From JALORV01 sp963724365 (GTDB taxonomy: Bacteria; Pseudomonadota; Gammaproteobacteria; Burkholderiales; Burkholderiaceae_F): DNA of 64,000 bases. The stretch lies in assembly GCA_963724365.1 (NCBI GenBank), contig CAVRUR010000002.1, forward strand, positions 1 through 64,000. Reading direction: 5' to 3'. Made by a program: the position numbers and the translations under genes. How positions within the stretch are numbered: the stretch's first letter is position 1; each line of letters opens with the position of its first letter. Below the pieces are notes generated by a model, which saw only the letters and a program-made list of their open reading frames with translations, was not told the DNA's origin and did no database searches. Positions 51,478 through 60,226 of the stretch are shown in pieces.

Positions 51478-52947
51478 TCAAAGCGTCTTCAGATACTCGA
51501 GCAAACTCTCCTTGTCCGCGGCCGGCAGCGTGGTGCCGAAAAGGTGCCCGCCGTTGCCGTTCGCACGCTGCGTGGTGTCGTGCCGCGTGCCGACTCGCTC
51601 GGCCTCTGCGCCCTGCGAAACGAAGCCGACATCTTTCGGGTCGTACAGGTCGTAGCCACGCCAGAAGTGCCTGGGACGATTCGCGGGAGGCTCGAACAGG
51701 TCGCGCAGCGTCGGCACCGAACCGTTGTGCAGGTACGGCGCGCGCGCCCAGATGCCGTCGAGGAACGGCGGGTTGTAGCCAACGAGCTCTTCTTCGACCA
51801 GGCCTTTGCGGATGATCCCCATCTTGGTCACGACCTTGTTGGCCGCGATCGCGTTGCTCTTGTTCCAGGTGCCGATGCGTTCCTTGTCGGTGTCGATGCC
51901 GGCGAGCGGCATGCGGCGGCCGGTCTTGTCACTCGCGTGGCAACTCGCGCAATGCTGGTCGAACACCGCCTTGCCGGCTGCCGCGCGCGCTGCGTCGACC
52001 GGGAACGGATACTTCGGCGGCGACAGGTTCGACAGATAATCCTGCAGCCACTTGATGTGACCGAGGAACTCGTCGTTGTCCTTGGGCGCGGCGCCCACCA
52101 CGCCGAGCGCGGAGTCGATGATCACCGAATAGGCGTCGTGGCTGTCGCCGGAGTGATTCATCGTCGTCCCCGGCGCACTGTATTTCTTCAGATTCCAGAT
52201 CGCCGGAATGTCGTCCGGCCCGAAGCTGTCGTCCATCGGCAACTCGAGCATGAAGTACTTCGTCAGATTCATCGAGTCGTCACGCCCACGACCCCAGTCG
52301 GGGACATCCTTGCGGTAGATCCACGCGAACTGCTTCTCACGCTCGATCAGCCGCTGCTTCGTCATCGGAATGATCAGGAAGCGATACGCGAGCCTGTCGT
52401 CCCAGGGCAGGTCGGTGACGAGGTTGATCTCGCGCATCAGGACATCTGCGTTGAAGCGTGGATCCTTTGCGCAATCCACCAGAAAGCGGAAAAACGCGAC
52501 GAGGTTGAGCGTGTGGCCCGGACCGGCATTGACGAACACCGGGTTCTCGTTCGGATTCGCGCGGTAGTTGGTCGTATGGCAGACCGCACAGGTGTTCCCC
52601 ACCCGTGGAAATCCGACGGTTTTCTTCGTGAAGCCGATCGGCAGTTCGCGACCCTGTTCCCACGAGACGCCGAGCGAGGCGTAACCGCCGGGCCCGGGCA
52701 GCTTCTCGGGGAAGATCCGCGGCAGCACATAGAAGATCCAGTACGGAATTCCGGCGTCACGTTCGCCTCCGATCGACCCGTAGCGGAAACGCATCTCGGG
52801 CGTGGATGTCACCCAGTCTTCCTGCGGCACTTCGCGGAAGAACTTGGTCCAGCCGTAGTAACCGAGTCCGGCGCCGATGATCAGTAGCACGACCAGCCAG
52901 GGCAGGATCTTTTCCCACCTCCAGCCTGATTTCCTGCTTGATTCCAT
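51478..52947 (-). CDS. dihaem c-type cytochrome, MauG/RoxA-like (operon gene 5)
   Basis: A 489-residue protein with an N-terminal membrane anchor (residues 13-31). Haem motifs CAVCH (Cys120, Cys123, His124) and CASCH (Cys333, Cys336, His337). The C-terminal segment GIWARAPYLHNGSVPTLRDLF followed by RPRHFWRGYDLYDPKDVGF matches the end of RoxA-type and MauG-like dihaem proteins. It is a paralogue of the neighbour at 52958 (the same PYLHNGSVPTL...FVSQ block) and lies 10 bp after it. Likely periplasmic, attached to the inner membrane. Possibly a dihaem oxygenase, peroxidase or electron-transfer subunit; substrate unknown. Confidence 0.88.
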   Translation of the reverse strand: MESSRKSGWRWEKILPWLVVLLIIGAGLGYYGWTKFFREVPQEDWVTSTPEMRFRYGSIGGERDAGIPYWIFYVLPRIFPEKLPGPGGYASLGVSWEQGRELPIGFTKKTVGFPRVGNTCAVCHTTNYRANPNENPVFVNAGPGHTLNLVAFFRFLVDCAKDPRFNADVLMREINLVTDLPWDDRLAYRFLIIPMTKQRLIEREKQFAWIYRKDVPDWGRGRDDSMNLTKYFMLELPMDDSFGPDDIPAIWNLKKYSAPGTTMNHSGDSHDAYSVIIDSALGVVGAAPKDNDEFLGHIKWLQDYLSNLSPPKYPFPVDAARAAAGKAVFDQHCASCHASDKTGRRMPLAGIDTDKERIGTWNKSNAIAANKVVTKMGIIRKGLVEEELVGYNPPFLDGIWARAPYLHNGSVPTLRDLFEPPANRPRHFWRGYDLYDPKDVGFVSQGAEAERVGTRHDTTQRANGNGGHLFGTTLPAADKESLLEYLKTL

Positions 52948-52957
52948 CGTCTGGCTC

Positions 52958-54547
52958 CTAGAAGGTCTTCATGAACTCGACGAGCGCGTCTTTCTCGGCG
53001 GGCGCGAGTTCGGTGCCGTATCGCTTCCCCTCGTGGCCGGAATTCGAGTTGCCCGGCCTCGCCGTGTCGAAGGCAAAGAACTTTCGTCCGCCCTGTTCCG
53101 CGAGTTGCGAGACGAAGCCAACCTTCGTCCGATCGTAGACATCGTTGCCGCGATAGAACTGCTTCGGCCGTTGCGCCGAAGGTTCGAGAAGATCGAGCAA
53201 CGTCGGCACCGAACCGTTGTGCAGATACGGTGCGCGCAGCCAGATGCCGTCGAGAGGCATGTTCGCGTAGCCGAAGGTCTTGCGATAGTGGCAGTAGCGG
53301 TGCGGGTAGCCAGCGTAGATCGTCCCCAGGCTGACCGCGAGGTCGTAGGAGAACGAATCCAGCCGGCGCCGGTCCGTGCCGATGTACTCGATGCGAGTGA
53401 TCTTTCCGACCTGCGGCCCGTACAGGTCGTCTTCCTTCTCTTTCGGGTCGATGCACGCGCGAGCTTCCGTCCCGGTCGGCGCACTGAAACTGCGGCCGTT
53501 TGCGCCATGGCAACCGGCGCAATACTCCGAATACAGCTTTTCCCCTTGCGCCGCCTTGGCGGCGTCGATCGGAAACGGATACTTGGGCGGCTCCAGCGTC
53601 AGCAGCCAGTTCTCAAGGCGCCCGATCGCCGCAAGATCGATCGTCGGCGGCGTCGTGCCGGTGCCGAAGGCTGCATTCTTGTTCCGCTCCTCGGCCATCA
53701 CATTGTTACCGTCCCAGTGAAGCTGCATGCCCTGGCGCGGCTTCTGCAGCCAGATCGAGGGGAAGTCGACCGGCGCACTGCGTTCACGTTCCGGCAGCTG
53801 GTCAATCGGGAAGTTGAGCAGGATCTTGTTCGGATTGAACGTATCGTTTCGCCCCGGACCCCACACGGTGTCCTGCATCAGCGGTGCGAAGCGGCCGTTG
53901 AGCATCAGCAGGCGCTCGCGCATAAGCGCGACGGCGACCGGATAAACGACATAGCGATCGAGCAGCCCGAGTTTTTCACCCTTTTCGCTCATCTGTCGGC
54001 TGATCTCAGGAACGACGTACTCCGCCGCGAACTTCGGATCATGCGCACAATCGAAGACGAACTTCGTGAAGCCGAACAGGTTGAAGGTATTCGCCGGCAT
54101 GCCCAGCACGAGCCGCGGCTTCGCGTCCGGCGCGTCGCGCACCGTGCTGACATGGCAGACGGCGCAGTTGAAGAACGTGCGGTCGACGCCCTGGTAGCTG
54201 CGCATCGACATGCCGACCGGTATCTCCTTGCCGTCTTCGAACACGAAGCCGAGCGAGGCCCAGCCACCGGGAAGATGATGCGAGCAGACAGCCGGCATCG
54301 CCTTGAAGATCCAGACCGGAAAACCCGACTCGCGCTCGCCGCCGGTCGAGCCGTACTTGAAGTGCTCCTCGATCTTCGAGTACTCCACCGGCCGGTCGGT
54401 CCCGAAGCGCTGCCAGAGCACGATCGCGACGACGAGTGCGAAGGCGGTCGGAAGCGCCAGCACGAGCATCAGGACCCGTGCCCAGCGATGACGATAGAGC
54501 CGCGTGAGGAAGCCCGTCCTGCCCGGGGTTGCGAATGGATCGTGCAT
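52958..54547 (-). CDS. dihaem c-type cytochrome, MauG/RoxA-like (operon gene 4)
   Basis: A 529-residue protein with a membrane anchor (residues about 25-45). Haem motifs CAVCH (Cys128-His132) and CAGCH (Cys343-His347). It shares with the next gene the N-terminal FKYGSTGGERESGFPVWIFKAMP block, the PPKYPFPIDAAKAAQG linker and the GIWLRAPYLHNGSVPTLLDLLEP ending, so the two are tandem duplicates. The gap to the following gene is 10 bp and to the preceding gene 16 bp. Function is not known. Confidence 0.88.
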   Translation of the reverse strand: MHDPFATPGRTGFLTRLYRHRWARVLMLVLALPTAFALVVAIVLWQRFGTDRPVEYSKIEEHFKYGSTGGERESGFPVWIFKAMPAVCSHHLPGGWASLGFVFEDGKEIPVGMSMRSYQGVDRTFFNCAVCHVSTVRDAPDAKPRLVLGMPANTFNLFGFTKFVFDCAHDPKFAAEYVVPEISRQMSEKGEKLGLLDRYVVYPVAVALMRERLLMLNGRFAPLMQDTVWGPGRNDTFNPNKILLNFPIDQLPERERSAPVDFPSIWLQKPRQGMQLHWDGNNVMAEERNKNAAFGTGTTPPTIDLAAIGRLENWLLTLEPPKYPFPIDAAKAAQGEKLYSEYCAGCHGANGRSFSAPTGTEARACIDPKEKEDDLYGPQVGKITRIEYIGTDRRRLDSFSYDLAVSLGTIYAGYPHRYCHYRKTFGYANMPLDGIWLRAPYLHNGSVPTLLDLLEPSAQRPKQFYRGNDVYDRTKVGFVSQLAEQGGRKFFAFDTARPGNSNSGHEGKRYGTELAPAEKDALVEFMKTF

Positions 54548-54563
54548 CGATTTCTCCCTCGAT

Positions 54564-56468
54564 TCAGCTTCCGGGCGGCAGGCAGGAACGCAGGTTCTCG
54601 TAGCCGCCCGCGATCATCGCCGCAACGTCGGGTGTGCGCCCGGATTCCGCGCGCAGCCACGCGGCGACGCTGGCCTGCAGCGCAGCGATCTCCGGACCGG
54701 CCCGGCTCTGGATCATTGGAGCGCCCTGGTGCGACGCGGCGGGCGGCGGCATCGGCACCTTGGCGCGCTCGCTCTCAGGTGTCTGCCACATCGCGAGCCG
54801 CACGAAAATGCGCGGCGCGCAATGCGCAAGGCTCATGCGGACCTGTTTGCCGTCACCCGCGAGAAAATTCGGCGGCGTGCGCTCCGGTGTGCGATGGCAG
54901 CGTGCGCAGGGCGCGACGAATGGCTCCGCCTCCGCGGCCATCGACTGTGCGGGTTCGACGTCCTCCCGCGCCGGCGGCAGGCGGCCGGACGCGCAGCATG
55001 AAACAGGCGACTTGAGACCGAGCGCGGCACGCAGCCGCTCGCGCCTGAATGGCTCGTCGGACCAATTTGCGCGTGTGATCGCGGCCCGCACCGGCGCGAA
55101 ATCCTCGACGACGGTGACCGTGGCCAGTGCTCCGCCTCTGAAGCTCGTCAGCGTCATACGTTCGATCGAATCCCCGGACGCAGTGCGGGCGCGCCGGCCG
55201 GCGCTGGTGACGCTTCCCTGGTTCAGGTGTAGCTGCCGCAACGGCTTGCCACCGATCGTCAGCTCCTCGATCGTCGACGCATCACCGCGCAGCGTGACTT
55301 CTCCTGCGCAGTCGTAGCGCGCGCCGTTCAGGGCGCAACGCGCCGTGTAGCTGCGGCGCTTGGCCGACTTCGCATGGCTCTGCAGCACGGCATCCAGTTC
55401 AAGCACATCCGCCTCGGGAATCTGAGCAGCGAGGCCAGCGACGAAGTGCGCACCGAGCAGCGGATCGTCGGCATTCCAGATTGCAATCGGCGACCTCGCC
55501 GTCAGCGGCTCCAGGGCGCCGCGAACGTCGGCCTGAGCGATTCCGATGCCTGGCGCCAGCGCAAGCGGATCGCGGTTGGGGATGTCCGGGTTCGGAATCG
55601 CCAGACCACCGGGCCACTTCGCGGCAAAGCCCGTCGAAACCGGCGGAGCGACCTCGAACGCACGCTCGCCCGACAGCCGGTACTGCAGCGCTGCCGTCAG
55701 TGCCTGAGCGCGGCAGCCGGCATCGCAGGCTTCACGCCAGATGCGCTGGATGACGCCGATGCGGTTGGCGCGGTCGGTCGCATCGTCGATCGCATTCGGA
55801 ACATCGACGCCGCGCTGGATCGGAACGCCATGGACGGTCGTGCGGCGAGTGCCCGCGGCGCTGCCGCCCGCCCCGGCGAGAGCCGCAGCCACCCGCGGGT
55901 TCGCATTGGTCTCGTCCCAGACCTGGCGCGAGAAGATCGGGGCGTGATTCTGATGGCACGCCGTGCACACCGTGCGCGCTGCGTACACGATCTCCGGGGT
56001 GCCGCCGGCGCGATAGTCGCGCACCAGTTGGAACTCGAAGCGGCCGGCTGCTTCGTTGTAGCTGATCACTTCGATCAGGTTCGTGCGTTCCTGGTAGCCG
56101 AGGTACAGGCGATCCTTCGCGAACAGGGGGCCGGCGCCTTCTCCGGTGACCGCGACCACGACACGCGGCGAAGCGAAGAAGTCAGGCGCTGCCGAAACGC
56201 GCTGCAGCGATCGCCCCAGTGGAATCAGGACCGAGCTCACGCACTGACCCGGATTGCAGCCCGACTGCCGCTCCAGCTTGCGCACGAGTGCTTCGAATGG
56301 AAACGGCACGCCATCGGCCGCCATCAGGTCAAAGAGCGACCGACCCTGCGCCGGCAGATCGGCCCCCGCCACGGCAGGATCGAGGGCCCAGCGCGGCGTT
56401 GTCACGTCAGCGTGCGAATTCAACGCGCAGCAGGCCATGATGACTCCCGCTACCAGGCGCCTTGCCAT
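54564..56468 (-). CDS. two-haem exported cytochrome-like protein (operon gene 3)
   Basis: A 634-residue protein with signal peptide (LVAGVIMACCALNSHA). Two haem motifs, CTACH (Cys168-His172) and CARCH (near residue 540). Between them a region with beta-type strands (YTARCALNGARYDCAGEVTLRGDASTIEELTIGG). It lacks the PYLHNGS ending of its neighbours, so it belongs to another family, perhaps a cytochrome that transfers electrons to the two dihaem proteins. Length and spacing are unlike anything I can name. Confidence 0.8.
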   Translation of the reverse strand: MARRLVAGVIMACCALNSHADVTTPRWALDPAVAGADLPAQGRSLFDLMAADGVPFPFEALVRKLERQSGCNPGQCVSSVLIPLGRSLQRVSAAPDFFASPRVVVAVTGEGAGPLFAKDRLYLGYQERTNLIEVISYNEAAGRFEFQLVRDYRAGGTPEIVYAARTVCTACHQNHAPIFSRQVWDETNANPRVAAALAGAGGSAAGTRRTTVHGVPIQRGVDVPNAIDDATDRANRIGVIQRIWREACDAGCRAQALTAALQYRLSGERAFEVAPPVSTGFAAKWPGGLAIPNPDIPNRDPLALAPGIGIAQADVRGALEPLTARSPIAIWNADDPLLGAHFVAGLAAQIPEADVLELDAVLQSHAKSAKRRSYTARCALNGARYDCAGEVTLRGDASTIEELTIGGKPLRQLHLNQGSVTSAGRRARTASGDSIERMTLTSFRGGALATVTVVEDFAPVRAAITRANWSDEPFRRERLRAALGLKSPVSCCASGRLPPAREDVEPAQSMAAEAEPFVAPCARCHRTPERTPPNFLAGDGKQVRMSLAHCAPRIFVRLAMWQTPESERAKVPMPPPAASHQGAPMIQSRAGPEIAALQASVAAWLRAESGRTPDVAAMIAGGYENLRSCLPPGS

Positions 56469-56478
56469 CGGGCGCGCA

Positions 56479-57363
56479 CTACTTCGACGCTGTCAGCACC
56501 GCGCGTTGCTGCGTGCCGGGCCAACAGTCCTCGGCCACCTGGCCGGTCGTCAGGAATGCAGCACCGTCGCGCGTGTCGACTTCCTTGTTGTAGAGAGTGA
56601 AGTTGAGCAGGAATATCTTGCCGAGGTAGGCGCGGCCCAGATAAAAGCCGGGTCGAACCATGCGGATCTCGTCACGCACCTGCAGGCCACGGCGTCCCGC
56701 GAGAAAGTCCGGCCCTTCGCGATAGCCGGGGATCTCGTCGGTGTAGAAGTAGTCGATGATCACCGACTCGCGGCGCGAGTCGAGCAGGCTCTGGCCGCAA
56801 TAGAGGCGCGCCGGGAACAGCAGCCACTGGTCCTTGCCGTTCACCGTGATCTTCTTGAGCGTCGAGAGATCGCCGTCGATCAGTGGCGCCAGCAGCTTGG
56901 TGTCCTCGATCCGGTTCCTGAGCACGCGCTCGTCCCGGTAGAACACCTTGCCGCGCCACAGATGTTCGCCGACCAGTTCGAGCTTGACCGTACCGAGGCC
57001 GACCACGAGTCCGCTCAGGCCGCCGACGATCTCGCGCAGGCGCTTCTTGCCCGAGATCCCTTTGGGGAAGAAAAGATCGCCTTCGTAGGCGCCATCCGGG
57101 ATCGGCCCGGCGGTCAGGCGCGCGTAGATCTGATCGATCTGCTCCTGGTCGTAGGTCTTCAGGGCACCCGGCGTCAGCTTCGCCAGATCTGCCGGGGCGA
57201 GCGGAAACTCCTGCTCGACGCGCGCGAAGTCCGGCTTCGATGCGTAGCCCGCGGCGTAGGGAGCGAACTTGATTCCGGCCGGCGGCTTCTCCTCGCAGCC
57301 GACAAGGCCGAGGCAGGCCGTGAGCGACAGCAGGAGAGCCGTGGCGTGTGCAGTGCGTGTCAT
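56479..57363 (-). CDS. lipoprotein, unknown function (operon gene 2)
   Basis: A 294-residue protein with lipobox LVGC (Cys23). No haem motif. Pattern: AGIKFAPYAAGYASKPDFARVEQEFPLAPADLAKLTPGALKTYDQEQIDQIYARLTAGPIPDGAYEGDLFFPKG, with many conserved-looking aromatic and Gly residues but no family I recognise. Placed 9 bp after the large dihaem gene and 10 bp before the two-haem gene. It may anchor or mature the complex at a membrane. Confidence 0.8.
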   Translation of the reverse strand: MTRTAHATALLLSLTACLGLVGCEEKPPAGIKFAPYAAGYASKPDFARVEQEFPLAPADLAKLTPGALKTYDQEQIDQIYARLTAGPIPDGAYEGDLFFPKGISGKKRLREIVGGLSGLVVGLGTVKLELVGEHLWRGKVFYRDERVLRNRIEDTKLLAPLIDGDLSTLKKITVNGKDQWLLFPARLYCGQSLLDSRRESVIIDYFYTDEIPGYREGPDFLAGRRGLQVRDEIRMVRPGFYLGRAYLGKIFLLNFTLYNKEVDTRDGAAFLTTGQVAEDCWPGTQQRAVLTASK

Positions 57364-57372
57364 CGCGTCCTC

Positions 57373-59916
57373 CTAGAGCGTCGCCAGGAAGGCAATCAGC
57401 GCCTTCTTGTCCTGATCCGGCAGGCCCTGGCCGAAGGGATGGCCCTGGTTCTCGACATCCGCGGTGCACGAGCTATAGACCTCCATCAGGCGCGGATAGC
57501 GCTTGATGGCATCGACCATCTTCTCGGGATTGCTCACGATCTCCTGAGTGACCGAGCGCAGATCCGTCGCGACCTTCTTGCCTTCAGCGTCACCGAGCTG
57601 CTTGACGAGTCTGGCGTCGAGGTCGTCCGGCTTGACCTTCGCGAGGATCAGGTCGTTGACGAAGGCTTTGTGCTGGAAGCTCGCCAGCGCGCCGACGCTC
57701 GTTCCCGCGGGAAGCACCAGCGTGAACCCGAGAATCTGCTTTTCTTCCTTCCCGTCCCAGGTGCGGGGCCCGAGGGCCATCCGCACTTCCTTGTCGAAGC
57801 GCGCCAGCTTGGGCGCGCGCTTGTCCGCGTTGAGCAGGTCTTCCATCGACGCGACGTAGAGCTTGAAGCGGCCCTCGACGCTCGGGTCGTACGCCCAGCA
57901 CGCGGGAGCCTTGTCGGCCGGCAGCGTCTTGCCGGCGGCATCGACGTACGGCGACCGGTAGAACTGGTTCATCTTGTTCGCCGGCTGGCCACAGAGTTCC
58001 GGACCGATCGCGTTGTTGTGCATGAACGGCGCATGCGCCCACAGCGAGACGAGCGAAATGTTGCGGTAGTAGCCGCGGCCGCCATCGTGCGGCTCCTTGA
58101 TCGCGGGATCGGGCTTGCGCGCGCGCAGCGTCTCGGACCCGTACTCCTCCCAGACGTGCCCTGCCATGTGATTCGAATGCAGCGCACGGCAGCGGTAGGT
58201 CCCGACTTCGGACACGAGCGTTGCCTGGTCGGATCCCAGCCAGTCCGCTCGCATCCCGTCCGGCCGCATCGCGCCGAAATCGCGATTCTTGAAATTGTTG
58301 TCCGGCGTCTCGGGGATCGACGAATGGCAGCGCGCGCAATTCGCCGCGAAGACTTCGCGCCCACGCGCAACGGCATTGGCACCGAACTGCTTGTCGAGGT
58401 CACGCCTCAGATCCGCGGCCGTGTAGCTTGCCTTCGGGTTGTTCGCGCGCAGAGCGTTGGCGCGCGCGACCACGAGATCGGTCGCATCGGACTCCTTCGA
58501 CATCAGGAAGGCCAGGATGTCCGGCAGCCGATCCTCGATCGCGCGGAAGTTTGGACAGTCGCGCCGGCACTGGCCGATGTCGAATGGCGTCTGGCCGAAG
58601 TTGCGCAAGGTCGGATCGAGCTGGCGCAGGTCGGTCAGGTGATTGAGCCAGCACTGCTCGGAACAGGATCCGATGTTGAAATAAACGCGCTGGATCGCCT
58701 CGAGCCCGCCGATCGAGTCCTCGCCGCCCTTCAGAATGTGATGAACCGTTTCAGTTGCGACGCCGCGCTGCCAGCACTTGTTGTCGCGCCCCGGCTCACA
58801 CCAGCAGTTGGCGTCCTGCTTGGCGCAGCTCGCTGTCTTGCGCCACTTGTTGACGCTCTCCCCGGCAAACACGGGTCGCGCCTTGGTGTTGATGATCGCG
58901 TTGATCGTGCCGGGGTTGTGCACCTGGTCGGTCGGAATCGCCGAGGTGTCCGAGGTCCCCGGCCGCGCATGCGAGAACATCTGCGCCTCGAGCGTCGCGC
59001 CGGACATGCCGGACGTCAGGATCTCCGAGATGCGCGTGTACTGGTTCCCGAGCGCGCCCTTGAGGTTCTCCCATTGCGGGTTGGCCGTGTCCTTCGGCGG
59101 ATTCAACGGATCGAACGCAATGTGGCACGAGCCGCACGCGGTGCCGATCAGGAACGGCGGCTCGATCGAACCGTCTGCAAGGCGGTTGAGCGCCGAGTCG
59201 CTCGACTTCGGATCCTTCGACAGGGCGCCGCGGTAGCCTTCCCAGCTGGCGAGGCTGCCGTTGACCTTCTGCCAGCGCGCCTTGTCAAAGCGGGGATTGG
59301 GAAACTTGCGGATGCCCAACGCGCCGGTCGAAGTCCCGAAGGCCAGATCGCACGCCGACTGGCGCTGATCCTTGGCCTTGTTGTGGGGATCCGCCGGATC
59401 GATCGGCGCATCCTGATAGTCGCAGGCCGGATCGCGATAGCCTGCCTTGCCAACGTATTGCAGCAGTTCCTCGTCGCCCGGACACCAATCGAAGCCGTAG
59501 GTCTGCTCGAGGCTAGTGGCCGGACAGTCCTTCGATCCCGGAACGCAGCATCCCGGATCGTTGATGATCCCCCACGCCGCGAAGCGGTCGCTGCGCTCGC
59601 CTGCATTGAGCACGCGATACCAGTCGATCAGCACGTTGACGCGCTGCTGGAAGACGTACGTATGGAAGCGGGCATTGCCCGCCGTGGCCTTGTACCAGAT
59701 CTCGCGCCCGGCGCGCTCCGAAGGCGTGAGGTTCGCCTCGCCGGCATAGAAGCCGGGGTTGTCGGGCCTCCCGCGCGCGCCCGACGCGGGAGCGGCCGGC
59801 GCCGTCGCCGGAGCCTGCGCGACGACAATCTCGTGTGACGCGTCTCTGGAAATCGCGGCGACCCCGAGCACTGTGCCTAATGCAATCAGCGCGACCGCAG
59901 CGGTGGACCGTCTCAT
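57373..59916 (-). CDS. large dihaem RoxA/RoxB-like protein (operon gene 1)
   Basis: An 847-residue exported protein. The ATG at 59916 follows AAGGGGG and gives a signal peptide (ALIALGTVLGVAAIS); the upstream extension is rejected. Haem motifs CGSCH (Cys261-His265) and CARCH (Cys527-His531). The opening GREIWYKATAGNARFHTYVFQQRVNVLIDWYRVL and the Cys-rich block near residues 410-460 (NIGSCSEQCWLNHLTDL, GQCRRDCPNFRAIEDRL) recall rubber-oxygenase RoxA/RoxB-type and related dihaem dioxygenases, from memory. It is longer than RoxA (about 680 residues). A C-terminal region follows PFMHNNAIG. The substrate could be an unsaturated lipid or isoprenoid, but that is inference only. Confidence 0.8.
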   Translation of the reverse strand: MRRSTAAVALIALGTVLGVAAISRDASHEIVVAQAPATAPAAPASGARGRPDNPGFYAGEANLTPSERAGREIWYKATAGNARFHTYVFQQRVNVLIDWYRVLNAGERSDRFAAWGIINDPGCCVPGSKDCPATSLEQTYGFDWCPGDEELLQYVGKAGYRDPACDYQDAPIDPADPHNKAKDQRQSACDLAFGTSTGALGIRKFPNPRFDKARWQKVNGSLASWEGYRGALSKDPKSSDSALNRLADGSIEPPFLIGTACGSCHIAFDPLNPPKDTANPQWENLKGALGNQYTRISEILTSGMSGATLEAQMFSHARPGTSDTSAIPTDQVHNPGTINAIINTKARPVFAGESVNKWRKTASCAKQDANCWCEPGRDNKCWQRGVATETVHHILKGGEDSIGGLEAIQRVYFNIGSCSEQCWLNHLTDLRQLDPTLRNFGQTPFDIGQCRRDCPNFRAIEDRLPDILAFLMSKESDATDLVVARANALRANNPKASYTAADLRRDLDKQFGANAVARGREVFAANCARCHSSIPETPDNNFKNRDFGAMRPDGMRADWLGSDQATLVSEVGTYRCRALHSNHMAGHVWEEYGSETLRARKPDPAIKEPHDGGRGYYRNISLVSLWAHAPFMHNNAIGPELCGQPANKMNQFYRSPYVDAAGKTLPADKAPACWAYDPSVEGRFKLYVASMEDLLNADKRAPKLARFDKEVRMALGPRTWDGKEEKQILGFTLVLPAGTSVGALASFQHKAFVNDLILAKVKPDDLDARLVKQLGDAEGKKVATDLRSVTQEIVSNPEKMVDAIKRYPRLMEVYSSCTADVENQGHPFGQGLPDQDKKALIAFLATL

Positions 59917-59977
59917 GTCGTTTTCCCCCTTGACGATCGAGCCGCGCTCGATTGAGCGGAGCGGCGTCGAGCATCGC

Positions 59978-60005
59978 AGAATAGTCCGCAAGGTTCGAAG
60001 TGCAA
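59978..60005 (-). promoter_or_regulatory. candidate sigma-70 promoter of the multihaem operon
   Basis: On the minus strand TTGCAC, 16 bp, TATTCT, placed 61-90 bp before the gene start. Both hexamers keep four of six consensus bases. The rest of the 310-bp gap to glmS shows no gene and no clear terminator for glmS. Confidence 0.4.
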
Positions 60006-60226
60006 ATAGTGGCTTTGCGGCACCGGCAACGTGAAGATCGGCTCGACATTGCAGTCCAGCGATGTAATTCGCAAATCATTCCGGTCCGGTTCACTCGGAC
60101 TTACCCGGCGTCCCGCTGAATGTCGCAGCGCGCGTTCCGGCGGCCACGGCGAGCTTTCCGACGCTGGCGCCGATCGTGGCGACGATTACGCGGCGGCTGT
60201 CACAAGGTCCTGAAGGGTCGCCCTAA

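Noticed and set aside
56254..59838. 1194-codon plus-strand open frame opposite the multihaem genes
   Set aside because: Antisense shadow; no signal, no domain, and the minus-strand genes have haem motifs and signal peptides.
59917..60226. glmS-multihaem gap considered for a riboswitch or ribozyme
   Set aside because: No glmS ribozyme core or known aptamer pattern seen; only a weak promoter candidate.
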